Shown: in pieces, positions 14,100-24,400 of the stretch
Numbering within the stretch: the stretch's first letter is position 1
Layout: every line of letters begins with the position of its first letter
Assembly (NCBI GenBank): GCA_935421135.1
Contig: OW285195.1
Span: 7,416,701-7,480,700 of the forward strand
DNA: 64,000 nucleotides
From: Bugulina stolonifera
Lineage: Eukaryota; Bryozoa; Gymnolaemata; Cheilostomatida; Bugulidae
Direction of reading: 5' to 3'
Position numbers and translations under genes: made by a program
Notes under the pieces: model-generated
What the model saw: the letters and a program-made list of their open reading frames with translations, nothing else
Databases searched by the model: none
What the model was told of the DNA's origin: nothing

Positions 14100-14344
14100 T
14101 GTATATCTGTGGTGTACCCAGTGTATATCTGTGGTGTACCCAGTGTATATCTGTGGTGTACCCAGTGTATATCTGTGGTGTACCCAGTGTATATCTGTGG
14201 TGTACCCAGTGTATATCTGTGGTGTACCCAGTGTATATCTGTGGTGTACCCAGTGTATATCTGTGGTGTACCCAGTGTATATCTGTGGTGTACCCAGTGT
14301 ATATCTGTGGTGTACCCAGTGTATATCTGTGGTGTACCCAGATA
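14100..14344. repeat. 22-bp minisatellite, about 11 copies
   Basis: Near-perfect head-to-tail copies of a 22-bp unit (TGTATATCTGTGGTGTACCC plus AG). Because 22 is not a multiple of 3 and the unit lacks stops in several frames, open frames of 100 to 140 codons run through it in multiple frames and on both strands; these are artefacts of the repeat. Copies are almost identical, so it is young or homogenised. Confidence 0.95.
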
Positions 14345-15991
14345 TTTGTGTGGTGTGTCACGTACCCAGCATGAAGCAGTTCTATTAGGCTGGAACAGAC
14401 ATTATATACACATGTATATAGTTACATGTACATGCATAATGCAAACTGTAAACTGCAATATATATATAACATACACAATGTACAGGGTGGTCTCTTCGCT
14501 ATCCTCCTTTTGCAGAGTGTTCTGAATGTACAAAGTGCTTATATTTGTGTATATAATGTTCTCTATCCCACATTGTTGATAAAACCAGGTGAATTACTAT
14601 TTCCACTGGTGAGGTCCAAAACCCGGAGAATGGAATTTATCATTGTTGGTTAAATAATGCCAGTGCACTGAAGCAGCAGTGCTGTTAAATACAGAGAACT
14701 GATAATCACTGCAAGTGGCTTGACTGAAGACAACTCCCCGATGTTCCTTATGAAAAGTTGTGTATTCTTTGCAAAGTTTCCACTCTTTTTAACAATAAAC
14801 ATGAATATTTTACTTTATCATAAAAAATAAATATAATTGTAGGTCTACACCCCCACAATACATTACGTAAAATGCACATACAGCTCAAGCTATGAAATGG
14901 CATCTGTTGGAGTTGTCTCTTCTCCAGAAAGAAACACAAGAAAAGAGGACAACTCTTTGTATCATCAGGTTATAGTCAAGGTTGCCAATAGCATAAGATA
15001 AATAACAATTACACAGTGCTAGCCCCGACTTTGCTTCTATTTACATTTAACCTATACAGCCAGAGACATAAACTTGTCGAAAATGAAATATTACATGAAC
15101 GAGTTTTCTCTCTGGCTATTATTAAAATATTATATAAACCAGTTTTCCGATTATGGCAGATGATTTCCGACAGGAAATAAATGGACATTTATTGCAAATA
15201 TTTTGTTTTAGATTCCTGGAAAACATTATTCATAGTAATAATAAGAAGCAGAGGTGAGTTGCCAGTATATTATATGAATTAGTGTTGCAGTGTAGTTCAA
15301 CAGGAAAATACTGAAAAAATACTGCAAATCAGAATAGACCTAATTAATGGATCTGACCGATCCAATGCCATTTGCAAGGAATGATAAGTATAATAATTAT
15401 GTCGTAATAATATTCTGTAATGGTGTGCAATAGGTGATACAATCATGCAAGTCACAAAATCTCAAACAATACCATAATCAGTGTTAGAAGTGAAACAAAT
15501 GAATTGGACACATGACGCCTCCAATTTTAGGATGATACGTGATATAATACATAGGCCCTAGTCCAGAGGTGGGCACACTACACAGTACAGCAATGTTTAT
15601 CCTCACTTTTAACACGTCCTTGGATGCAGTTTGCATTATAGCTACTCGTACACAATCATTTATATATTCAACATAATATATTTCTAAGGAAAACATGTAC
15701 TTGTACTTGCAACTGTGATACATTGTGTTCGATTTCAAATACATAGTTGTATACAAGTTAGCAAAATATATGTACGTATATACATATGCACTCATGTACG
15801 TACGCACGTACGCACATATGCATGTACGCAAATCTGAACATGTAACCTTGTAACCTGTGTAACTAACGTGTGAATAAGTATATAATTATAATATCATGTC
15901 ACCATGTATCCAAATAAATTGAGTTGCTGGCAAGGGTAGGATATTGAGTTGTGCGCTGTCAATAGCATAGAATTTGGGGGATGGACCATAT
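14345..15991. other. Gene-poor AT-rich stretch
   Basis: No supported gene or element was recognised. Local alternating CATGTACGTACGCA-like simple sequence near 15770-15835 is the only notable feature. Confidence 0.45.
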
Positions 15992-16710
15992 TGTAATGGC
16001 CAGGACATTTACCAGTACGGCCTCAGCCTACCAGATGAACATTATTGCACCTTAAGTGCCTGCAGTGTTGTCATTACTCAACTCACACTCGCTCAATATT
16101 ACTCTATTGTACTTCCATATATTCATGCATATACCTACATTTCTTCACATACCTTCATGTTATGTACTGCTTGAACTATCATAATTACTAATAGTGTAAG
16201 TATTTGTTTTTATACCCATGTAACTGGGGCCGACGTCTCATAAGTTGCTGTAATTAATTTTACACATGTTTTGCATATTTTTAAGCATATCCTGTTGTGG
16301 CCGACCCATATTAGGTCGGGCCTCGGGCTTCCGGTCTCCATCTTGTTGTGCAATTTTCAGATGACGCTATGTCGGCCTTTTACCGGAACCTTTTTCTGAA
16401 AAAAAAACTATGTAAAGCGAATGTTTATACTGTTATTGTCTCAGTTGATGCTTGGATCTCAATAAAGACACATCTATACTACTTATAGAGTCTTCTCTCG
16501 TAGCTAAGGTTGGTTCCAGCTGATAAGGTCTTTCTCAAATATAGCATATAAGCATTGACTCGGGACCACATGGGTCGTCTTGGTTAACACTGTAACTACA
16601 AGTACCTGTCAATCTTTCATGTAATGCAGAAGGTCTAGCACCACTCATAGGCTCTTCACTTGTGCAAGTAGGCCGCCCCTTGACCATACGAACACCCACA
16701 AAACGTTACA
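15992..16710 (+). mobile_element. Solo LTR, copy 2 (719 bp)
   Basis: Begins TGTAATGG and ends CGTTACA with a 4-bp duplication ATAT (15988-15991, 16711-16714). It shares the GGTCGG, CATCTTGTTG and AAAGACACATCTATAC blocks with copies 1 and 3. The polyA-type AATAAAG is retained near 16460. The promoter region is more decayed than in copy 1. Confidence 0.82.
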
Positions 16711-16714
16711 ATAT

Positions 16715-18194
16715 TATGCAAATTGGCTGGTCGCCTATTGCTCAATTTATCTAAAGTATTTGGTTGAATCAGGCGGATATCATAAATTAGATCCTTATAC
16801 TCTGTTATCCTGTTATACACGGCCAACTGTTTTTGTATAATTAAGTTTTCTTAATTTCTAATATGGAATTGCACTGATAATGTGAAATTCAGACAAGCCT
16901 ATCAATAGTTTGTTTGTAACAAAATAAAACTGTTTGATTTGAAATACAGAACGGAGTTCTTTGAAAAAGCACACACATTGAATGTCATTGAAACCACACT
17001 GGATCTCTAACATTTTTCTCAGGTCAAATTCCACCCTTTTCAGTACAGGATGCCAATGGTCCCATTGAGATAACCTAGATGTCTGGGTTCATCTGAACTT
17101 AAAATTGTGATTGAACTTATACCCATGAATCATATCATGGATACAAATTTAGTTCCAGGATGTTCGTTCTCTCTTCACACATATAGCACAGGAGCAGGAT
17201 CTAACATGCAGTCTATGGGGGCATTAGCCCAAGATATACAGAGACTACTGAGATCCCAGTGCTGCACCAAGAGTTGTTATTGTTATTGTTCTAACATGTT
17301 ATATTATATGTCACAATATGGTTCTGATTGTGATATACGAAATACGAGCACCTGAGCACAAATCATGTCCTTTTGAACTACTCTAGATAGCACATGGTGT
17401 TAATCATAGCTTTGGTGGCCTAGCAGGTGAGCGATTGCAGCAGTGAGGGGAGTTGTCTGTCACCACACCATCAGCGACAGTAAAATTTGACCCACCATCC
17501 TAGGCGTGTGTTCAATCAAGCATGCAATACCGGCTGTGATCTGTAAACTATTAATACTATACATGTCCAGGCTTCAATTCATTTTCTATTTACTTGCTCA
17601 GGCAGTACAGACATTGTATAGTACTGTAATAGTCATGATATATGTGTAGACTGTACCCATACATGTTCATGTTTCACGCTTATCTTGTATTAACTCACTC
17701 AGACACATGAAATCCATGACTTCTTGAAAATAGGCTGGTGTTGAAATTTTTCCTATATCCACCCCTGGACCCTACTGCTAACATTGGTACCTTGGACCTT
17801 TTCTGACAGTGAATATAGAATAACAAAAAGCAGGCCTGTATGAAAAACTAAGTCATATGAAAAAACAGCAGTAAAACAGTAGTATGCAATATCCACCCTG
17901 TCCACCGATATACATGCATAGTTGGAGAAAATTATTGTTATTTGTCTTACGCTATCATTTCATCGGCTACAACAATTGCAAGCCTATTTTCGGTTAAAAA
18001 TGATTTAGAAACACCTCAGTTCTGGCAATAAGACTGGAACTACAGTATATTATTACATGTACATGTAGAATAATATATACTAGAATATGCTAGAACATTA
18101 CAGTGTAGATGTAGCATGCAGTGTACCTTGCACTCTATATAACTATATAATATAGCAAGGTGGCCATAATACCAGGGGTTCCTTGTGTGCAGTT
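16715..18194. other. Gene-poor stretch
   Basis: An 82-codon open stretch at 17107-17355 has no splice context and no family I recognise; it may be an old retroelement scrap or chance. Nothing else was seen. Confidence 0.4.
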
Positions 18195-18355
18195 GGCTCA
18201 GGGCATGGGTACTGCTCACTGGTGAAGCTTCCTTTTTAAGGTTGCTTAGCTGGTGTAGTGGTAGCATGTTCTGTTCACTGTGCTAGGCGATTAGTTGACG
18301 TAGAGGCCCTGGGTTCAAACCCCAGTCAGGAAACAGTGAAACAAGTCTCGAACTG
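18195..18355 (+). mobile_element. tRNA-derived SINE copy
   Basis: A tRNA-like head carries an A-box-like stretch (TAGCTGGTGTAGTGGTAGCA near 18246) and a B box (GGTTCAAACCCC near 18311), the internal RNA polymerase III promoter. The same sequence, including the 5' flank with GAAGCTTCCTTTTTAAGGTT, recurs at 63813-63990, so it is a repeat family rather than a single tRNA gene. The long insert between the boxes and the absence of an acceptor stem also argue against a functional tRNA. Confidence 0.75.
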
Positions 18356-18951
18356 CTTAAATGATAAATTCCTTGCTGAAAAACATCATAATATTATGTT
18401 TCATAGCACGTCTGCATAAGACTGCTAGCTCATTTCTACTGTTAAGAGACCAGATCTGAATTTTGCAAATTATGGCATAGAAATTGCACGCTGCTCTATA
18501 GTCTATACTATCTTATACTAGTATATTAGGCTAGCCTGCATACATACATGTACAATGTATGTTTGTGTAATAACAGACACATGTACAATGTATGTTTGCG
18601 TAATAACTGACACATGCATTAAGTTAATAGTTAGCTGTAGATTAAAAGTATTCAAAATAATATAATATATACATTTTTACAACGTTATCTGGGTTCGTGA
18701 AGGTCAATTTGTAAATACATGTACAAACTATTCAACACACCTGTACATTGTCTTATTGAATATAATACAGCTTATCCTTCTCACATGTTACATGGATGAT
18801 TGACAGAGGGTGTAATACTGGACTTCCCCTAGTTAGGGTTTCCCACCTGTAGGTTATTTTATTTGTACATTGATCAACAGTATTTTTCTATAATTCTTGA
18901 TACTGATGGATATAATACGAAATTGTGACTATTCGAAATGTCCCTTTATAT

Positions 18952-20678
18952 CAGGGGCGTAACTTTTGAAAAATTTTTGGGGTGGCTAGAAGTCGGGTGT
19001 TTATGCAGGCCATCGGCCTGCCCGAGCGCGGAGCGCGAGAGCGGGGTGGGTGCGGGAGGGGCGCAGCGCCCTCCCGCAAGGGGGGTCCGGGGGTCTCCCC
19101 CGGAAAAAAATTAGAAAATTACTACCTAGATATGCAATTTCGGGACGTTTAAGGTGTAAAATTACTGCTCAAAATAATTGGATATTAGATATGTATAGTC
19201 AAGTAAATCAAAGTAGCGCAAGACAGTTGAAATTTTTCACGCTGTGATACATTAAACTGAGCTTTTCATAAACAGATATAGAATAAGTTTGAGCGCCGAA
19301 AAAATATAGGCTTGTAGATAACTTGCAGTAAATTGTTTGTACCTAATATCAGTTTATTTGATTGTCAAAATACCTTTCTCTACTTCACATAACCAAGCAA
19401 AACTCAACAGCACGAACTCTACTAGCCAACTACCACAAATTTATCCAATAGCAAAAAGTACATGTACATGCTAAAGATCACCTCATCTTTCTGGCCAATC
19501 GGGCTTCAGCAACATGATACACTGTATAGCATAATTGTCAATGTCATATACCTTCACTTGAGACAAGGTCATTATGTGAGTCATATCAACACACTACAAG
19601 GCTAAATTGGTTCTCTAAGTAATTATTCCTTACTACTAAAGCTTCACTAGAAATTAGACCTATATTATCTCAACTAGGCCACCTTAAGCACACTAGATCT
19701 GACATTACTAATACTCATACTGACTAGTCTACTTAAACTACTGACCAGAATACTATCATGATACAAAATCAAAATACAGAAACAAAAAAAAAAATAAACG
19801 GATAAGTCTACTAACACTAGCACCAAAAGATTTTGCGTTTTCATTCTCCAGAAAAAATATTTTTTCCTACACTGACAAGAAAAAGAATAATAAAATCAAT
19901 TAATTAAATAATACAATATTATATATATTATTATTATAATTTATTATTATAATAATAATTATTGGTGGCTACATGAGATGAGTGGGGTTTTGATATTATT
20001 AAAAATAGATATTAATAAAATATAATAATAATAAATTAATATTTATATAATACTTATATAAATAATAAAATATTAATTTATTATTGTTATATCTTATTAA
20101 TATCTATTTTTAATAATATCAAAACCCCACTCATGTAGCCACCAAATTCAGCAATAAGTCTTGCTCACATACATGCTAACAATCTACTTGGAAGCCTATG
20201 CAATGTTCAACTTTTTATTGGAGGACGGAGGTTGTAAAGAAGCAGCTATAATTTAAAAAATAGCAACAAGTTATTTGGTCTGTACGGAAAATTCCAAGTT
20301 ATGTAGCTTGAGATTAAAGTAATTCATGGAGCCGGTTTGGCTTTATATTCAATATAGTCTACATGTTATGCGACTACAATTATAAGTAGCTACAAACCTT
20401 GGGCTAATCACCCTGATTGTAAATAATGATTGGCTATTTCTAGTAATCCGATAATTTGATTGGTTTGTGGAAAAGTAGCGTGTCGCATAAACTATATTCT
20501 ATACTACATCCTTAGAAATACGTCGTAAGGAAAACTTTACCGCGGCCATAGGAGAAGATAACTCTATGGCCGCCGTAGAATTGATACCCCTGAATTCAAA
20601 AACACCATTTTTGGGCCACTTTATTTTGAAATTTAGGGGCGGCCATGCCGCTCTGCCGCCCCTAAAGTTACGGCCCTG
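18952..20678. mobile_element. Non-autonomous hAT-like transposon, 1727 bp
   Basis: Ends CAGGGGCGTAACTTT at the left and AAAGTTACGGCCCTG at the right, flanked by a perfect 8-bp duplication CTTTATAT (18944-18951, 20679-20686). A GC-rich block near 19010-19110 contrasts with the AT-rich remainder. It hosts a nested fold-back element (19964-20143). No transposase is present. The E1 insertion lies only 30 bp beyond its right end. Confidence 0.85.
19964..20143. repeat. Fold-back (MITE-like) element nested in the hAT-like element
   Basis: GGTGGCTACATGA... and ...TCATGTAGCCACC form the ends of a near-perfect inverted repeat of about 65 bp per arm, joined by an AT-rich centre. One arm has a 5-bp GATGA duplication. 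Target duplication is unclear because the flanks are low-complexity. Confidence 0.75.
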
Positions 20679-20759
20679 CTTTATATCATAATTATAATAC
20701 GTAATATAAGTAGTATAGTCAGTGCACTTCTACACAGACACGCACTCATTGACCCCTGT

Positions 20760-20880
20760 TTTCAACCAATCACAAGCCGGTATTTCCGATTTCAACCAAT
20801 CACAGAAGAGCACAAAAATTTTGCACACGACCTTGCCAAGGTCACCCCAAAATCCCCCCTTCTGATTGGTCGAAAAAACA
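20760..20880. promoter_or_regulatory. E1 subterminal CCAAT cluster and palindrome
   Basis: Within 170 bp of the terminus are two CAACCAATCACA boxes, one inverted copy (GATTGGTCG), and a perfect 15-bp palindrome GACCTTGCCAAGGTC (20829-20843). The mirror copy lies at about 28588-28712. Protein-primed replication origins often carry host-factor sites next to the terminus, so an origin/promoter role is plausible but inferred. E2 lacks this block. Confidence 0.45.
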
Positions 20881-20929
20881 TTTGCACACTTGACCCCGAA
20901 CCCGGCCACGACCCCTTCCCTCACTCCTT

Positions 20930-21400
20930 CCCGCCCCCTCCCCCGCCTCCCACTCCTCCCCCGCTCCCCGCCACCGCCCTCGTCCCGTCCGCGCCACCGC
21001 CGTCGCCGCCGCCGCCACCGCCGCCCTCACAGCCGCCGTCGCCGCCGCCACCACCGCCCTCACCACCGCCGCCGCCACCGCCGCCACCACCGCCGCCGCC
21101 GCCACCGCCGCCACCGCCGCCACCACCACCGCCGCCGCCGCCGCCACCGCCGCCGCCGCCATCACCGTCATCACCGCCACCCCTCCTCCGCCGCCGCCCA
21201 CCCTCCCCACCCCGCAACCCCCACTCACCCGAACGACCGATCGTTTGAGGCGGTCAAGCCGCGTCCGCCCACGTTGCGTGCGGCGCCGACCGTACACGTG
21301 GAGGCGACGCCGGTGCCCCGTATCCACCGGGCCAAACGACTAGGCAGCGGCCCGCCGCTTCTCCCGAGCCCTCCACTCGAAAAGCTTGTGATCTAAACGA
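20930..21400. repeat. E1 GC-rich subterminal block with CCG/CCA expansion
   Basis: A (CCG/CCA)n expansion at about 20990-21190 is bordered by GC-rich non-repetitive sequence, in strong contrast to the AT-rich genome; mirrored at about 28069-28540. It leaves an inward frame of 176 codons (20866-21396) encoding Arg/His/Pro-rich sequence ending PPLEKLVI, and Ala- or Gly-rich frames on the other strand. An Arg-rich core-type protein cannot be excluded, but composition alone explains the open frames. Confidence 0.6.
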
Positions 21401-21945
21401 GCGAATTCGGCTTCGCCTACAGCTCTCATTAGCGATAAGAAGAAGTACTACGGAAGGCTTGGTTTATAATGTGCATTGCATTGTTAATAAAGAAATGTGT
21501 AAAGTCTTGGCTATAAATATACTGATGGGAAGAAGGGTTGGTTCTATGATATACATTGTATTGACAATAAAGAACCATGTACATGTGTTAAGTCAGCATA
21601 TATAATACATTAAATAAACTTTTCGCAATGGTGACAATAGAATGGATAAAAGATTGTGTACACGTGTTAAAACACAATTGAAAGAATAAAAGAGTATGTC
21701 ATATCTATTATACATTAGATAAACTTTTCACAATAGTAGCAATAGAATAAATAAAAGGTTGTGTGCATGTGTTAAGTCAGCATTATGTAATATATTAAAT
21801 TGTTTAGCCTCCCTATAAAAATATATAGTAGTAGGGTGTGAGTTATTTTTTAGCTTGATAGCATTTTATACAATAAACACTTCACAATTGCTGCCAATTA
21901 CTCCATTTAACACTAACCTTATGTTCTACTTGTTGACATCTCTGA

Positions 21946-22014
21946 TCAGGCACTGACTAGTAGGTAGCTGTCTCTGTTTACTCTCACTCTGTTGACTAGA
22001 GACTGATTATTCAT
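21946..22014 (-). other. E1 left copy of a conserved 22-codon leader frame
   Basis: Downstream of the leftward TATA box (22046-22039), a 22-codon frame (MNNQSLVNRV..., TGA) is followed by CATAAGGTTAGTG, a likely splice donor. The same frame occurs at 27455-27523 and, with changes mostly at third codon positions, in E2 at 38722-38654. It is either an upstream frame or the first coding exon of the leftward transcript. Confidence 0.4.
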
Positions 22015-22038
22015 ACTGCTAGAGTGAGAAACTCATAT

Positions 22039-22064
22039 CTTAAATAGTAGTAATCAGTGGGCGG
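22039..22064 (-). promoter_or_regulatory. Leftward promoter of the E1 left array
   Basis: TATTTAAG on the minus strand (22046-22039) lies just outside a GGGCGG box (22059-22064) and the array. It matches E2's promoter that reads toward the polymerase. In E1 it now reads into the arm end, where no polymerase remains. Confidence 0.6.
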
Positions 22065-22083
22065 AGTCTAACCATTTCCCCAC

Positions 22084-23036
22084 CCCGATGTGAATCCGAA
22101 GCCTCCCGATGTGAATCCGAAGCCTCCCGATGTGAATCCGAAGCCTCCCGATGCACCCCGATGTGAATCCGAAGCCTCCCGATGCATCCCGATGTGAATC
22201 CGAAGCTTCCCGATGCATCCCGATGTGATTCCGAAGCTTCCCGATGCATCCCGATGTGAATCCGAAGCTTCCCGATACATCCCGATGTGATTCCGAAGCT
22301 TCCCGATGCATCCCGATGTGAATCCGAAGCTTCCCGATGCATCCCGATGTGATTCTGAAGCTTCCCGAAGCTTCCCGATGCATCCCGATGTGATTCCGAA
22401 GCTTCCCGATGCATCCCGATGTGATTCCGAAGCTTCCCGATGCATCCCGATGTGATTCCGAAGCTTCCCGATGCATCCCGATGTGAATCCGAAGCTTCCC
22501 GATGCATCCCGATGTGATTCCGAAGCTTCCCGATGCATCCCGATGTGATTCCGAAGCTTCCCGATGCATCCCGATGTGATTCCGAAGCTTCCCGAAGCTT
22601 CCCGATGCATCCCGATGTGTCCCGATGTGTCAATTCACATCGGGGTGCATCGGGATGCATCGGGAAACTTCGGAATCACATCGGGATGCATCGGGAAGCT
22701 TCGGAATCACATCGGGATGCATCGGGAAGCTTCGGATTCACATCGGGATGCATCGGGAAGCTTCGGATTCACATCGGGATGCATCGGGAAGCTTCGGAAT
22801 CACATCGGGATGCATCGGGAAGCTTCGGAATCACATCGGGATGCATCGGGAAGCTTCGGAATCACATCGGGATGCATCGGGAAGCTTCGGATTAACATCG
22901 GGATGCATCGGGAGGCTTCGGATTCACATCGGGGTGCATCGGGAGGCTTCGGATTCACATCGGGGTGCATCGGGAGGCTTCGGATTCACATCGGGAGGCT
23001 TCGGATTCACATCGGGGTGCATCGGGTCACATTGGG
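22084..23036. repeat. Palindromic 31-bp repeat array, E1 left
   Basis: About 17 units in one orientation meet about 13 in the other near 22627. Each unit joins CATCGGGATGCATCGGGAAG to CTTCGGAATCA, and carries the palindromes GATGCATC and GAAGCTTC. Units alternate GAATCAC and GATTCAC variants; outer units have GAGGCTTC. The array separates two divergent TATA boxes. The arrangement suggests an enhancer or origin-like structure shared with E2; the role is inferred. Confidence 0.9.
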
Positions 23037-23076
23037 ATTGGATAAAAAAAGGGAGGAGTCAAGAAATGAGCAGTTG

Positions 23077-23083
23077 TATAAAG
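23077..23083 (+). promoter_or_regulatory. Rightward TATA box, E1 left arm
   Basis: TATAAAG followed by GGAGAGTGGGATCACAGTCTCA, nearly identical to the E2 promoter of the binding-protein gene (39583). Initiation would be expected about 30 bp downstream. It drives only a gene fragment. Confidence 0.65.
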
Positions 23084-23140
23084 GGAGAGTGGGATCACAG
23101 TCTCAACACATCACTACTGTACAGCTACACTACTACAATA

Positions 23141-23309
23141 GTCCAAAACCAAGAAGAGTTATTTGCGGGCTTAACGGACTCACAAATGGATGGAATTATT
23201 GAAGAAGAAGAAGGGGAAAATAATAGGAGTGGGGAGTCTTGCCCGAAAGGATCTTTCTAACATGGCGGACTCTCCGTCCTCCTCGGATAGGGGCGAGACC
23301 ACAACAACC
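23141..23309 (+). pseudogene. Fragment of the E2-type binding-protein gene, E1 left arm
   Basis: Homologous to the first part of the E2 gene at 39690-39930. The normal start ATG region is missing, about 50 bp after the GAAGAAGAAGAA tract is deleted, and about 11 bp after CCGTCCTCC is deleted; similarity stops after ACAACAACC. An alternative ATG leaves only about 25 codons. The retained pieces show that E1 and E2 descend from a common layout in which the array-promoter drove this gene. Confidence 0.8.
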
Positions 23310-23529
23310 CATGGATGAGTATTATTCCAAGATAGAAAAGATGCGGCTTTCTTCAGTAGTATTGTTTTATTACGAAGATAAATAGAGAAAAAATAAAAGA
23401 ATCAAGAATCAAGCAGAAATCTAAAAAGCAAAGAAAGAAAAAGAATGCAGGTAAGATAAAAACTATTGGTTTCTTTTTTTAGTTATAGTAGTATAAAAAC
23501 GAATTATAAGTAAGGTGAAGTATTTCTCT

Positions 23530-24057
23530 CTAGTCAAAGTGAAAAGGTGAAAAAAGCATAATATTGTTTACATGCGTTGTGAGTGGGAAAGTATTATCTC
23601 TTTTATTATAGTATAAACGTTGTAATAGAGCTCTTATAGAATGATCTCGAACTCTTCCTTCTACTCTGCTTAGTCGTGTAATTATTCCCTCCATACTCCA
23701 CCCTCGAGCTCGAAGGAGACAGAACAAGATGCAGTAGTCTCCACACACGTTAGTACTCTCTTCTTGTAGACACTCTCCATTCCATACTATTGGTATTCCC
23801 CATTGTTGTAACATCTTACCCACATCAGGATAAATAGAAGGGGGGAGTCCATAGGAGTCGAAATACTCTATTTCTTTTCCATTCGAAAAAACAGAGATCC
23901 AATGCTCGCCACTTTTCTCACTTGTTTGAGTGTTGAAAACAAAAGATCCAGATGGGGAGAAGGAGTCTAAGAAGTGATCCCTTGGCATAACCCCTCTAAA
24001 GGAGGTTGATGAGAGTTTATCATCAGATAGAATATTCGAGATTGAGAATGTATCCAT
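23530..24057 (-). CDS. Adenain-like cysteine protease, left-arm copy
   Basis: A 175-codon intact frame, reverse-oriented twin of 25444-25971. The predicted triad and oxyanion residues are His52 (EHW), Asp67 (YFDSYG), Gln98 and Cys105 (VCGDYC), in the order H-D-Q-C of the adenovirus/Ulp1 C48 clan. One residue near the C-terminus differs from the other copy (Asp for Asn in the KRxNTFP stretch). Its upstream capsid-type gene is only a C-terminal fragment in this arm, so this copy probably lacks its normal promoter and transcript. Capsid-maturation role is inferred from the family and neighbour. Confidence 0.8.
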   Translation of the reverse strand: MDTFSISNILSDDKLSSTSFRGVMPRDHFLDSFSPSGSFVFNTQTSEKSGEHWISVFSNGKEIEYFDSYGLPPSIYPDVGKMLQQWGIPIVWNGECLQEESTNVCGDYCILFCLLRARGWSMEGIITRLSRVEGRVRDHSIRALLQRLYYNKRDNTFPLTTHVNNIMLFSPFHFD

Positions 24058-24062
24058 TCTTT

Positions 24063-24363
24063 TTACATCATCCCGGCTACCATAGATACTTCGTGATTTG
24101 CATTCAAGTAGATAATGTCATCTTTTTCTTCGTATACAAACAGTCCAAGTGTATTTTGAGTTTGATTAGCAAATGCTAGATTAATAGATAGACTCCCATT
24201 TGATAACAAGTGAAAGTTGTCATCACACAAATCTCCTGAAATGTCAAAGGCGTAGAGAGCAGCGCAGGACTTGTATTTGCTAGGGGAGATCTCATTCCCT
24301 GTGTCAGCATCGGATGTATTTGTGACAGTAAACAAATTCATGAATTCACGAGCAAACTTTCCA
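24063..24363 (-). pseudogene. C-terminal fragment of the capsid-type gene (left arm)
   Basis: An inverted copy of the last ~100 codons of the capsid-type gene (25438-25138), ending abruptly at the arm junction 24363. It has an internal ATG but no upstream coding region. It is produced by the inverted duplication. Confidence 0.85.
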
Positions 24364-24400
24364 GGAAGAACAACTAAAGGTTGTTCCAGGGGACAATTTT
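24364..24400. other. E1 palindrome junction with small hairpin
   Basis: The arm homology stops at 24363. Next to it is a perfect small hairpin GAACAAC-TAAAG-GTTGTTC (24368-24386), and TTCCA occurs on both sides (24359-24363, 24384-24388). The capsid-type reading frame is open through this segment but its normal upstream part is absent. Confidence 0.6.

Larger units (their letters stand above)
20709..24363 (+). repeat. E1 left arm of the giant inverted repeat
   Basis: Mirror of 25138-28760. Correspondence is exact at the terminus, in the subterminal CCAAT region, in the protease (24057-23530 against 25444-25971) and up to the junction, where the match ends at 24363/25138. Point differences (for example one Asp/Asn change in the protease, and TTCTAAC against TTCGAAC near 23262/26240) show two physically distinct copies. 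Confidence 0.92.

Noticed and set aside
14100..14344. Long open frames on both strands (up to 143 codons)
   Set aside because: They are produced by a 22-bp tandem repeat and have no other coding features.
18246..18330. Functional tRNA gene
   Set aside because: A and B boxes are present, but no acceptor-stem pairing was found and the same sequence with its flanks recurs at the right end of the window, which fits a SINE.
22040..22895. Repetitive proteins of 120 to 240 residues encoded by the 31-bp arrays
   Set aside because: Every frame on both strands is open because the unit lacks stops; the TATA boxes lie outside the array, so it is likely not translated. Kept only as a low-interest finding.
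22084..23036. CRISPR-like array of 31-bp units
   Set aside because: There are no spacers; units are directly abutting and the array is inverted on itself, in a spliced-gene animal genome.
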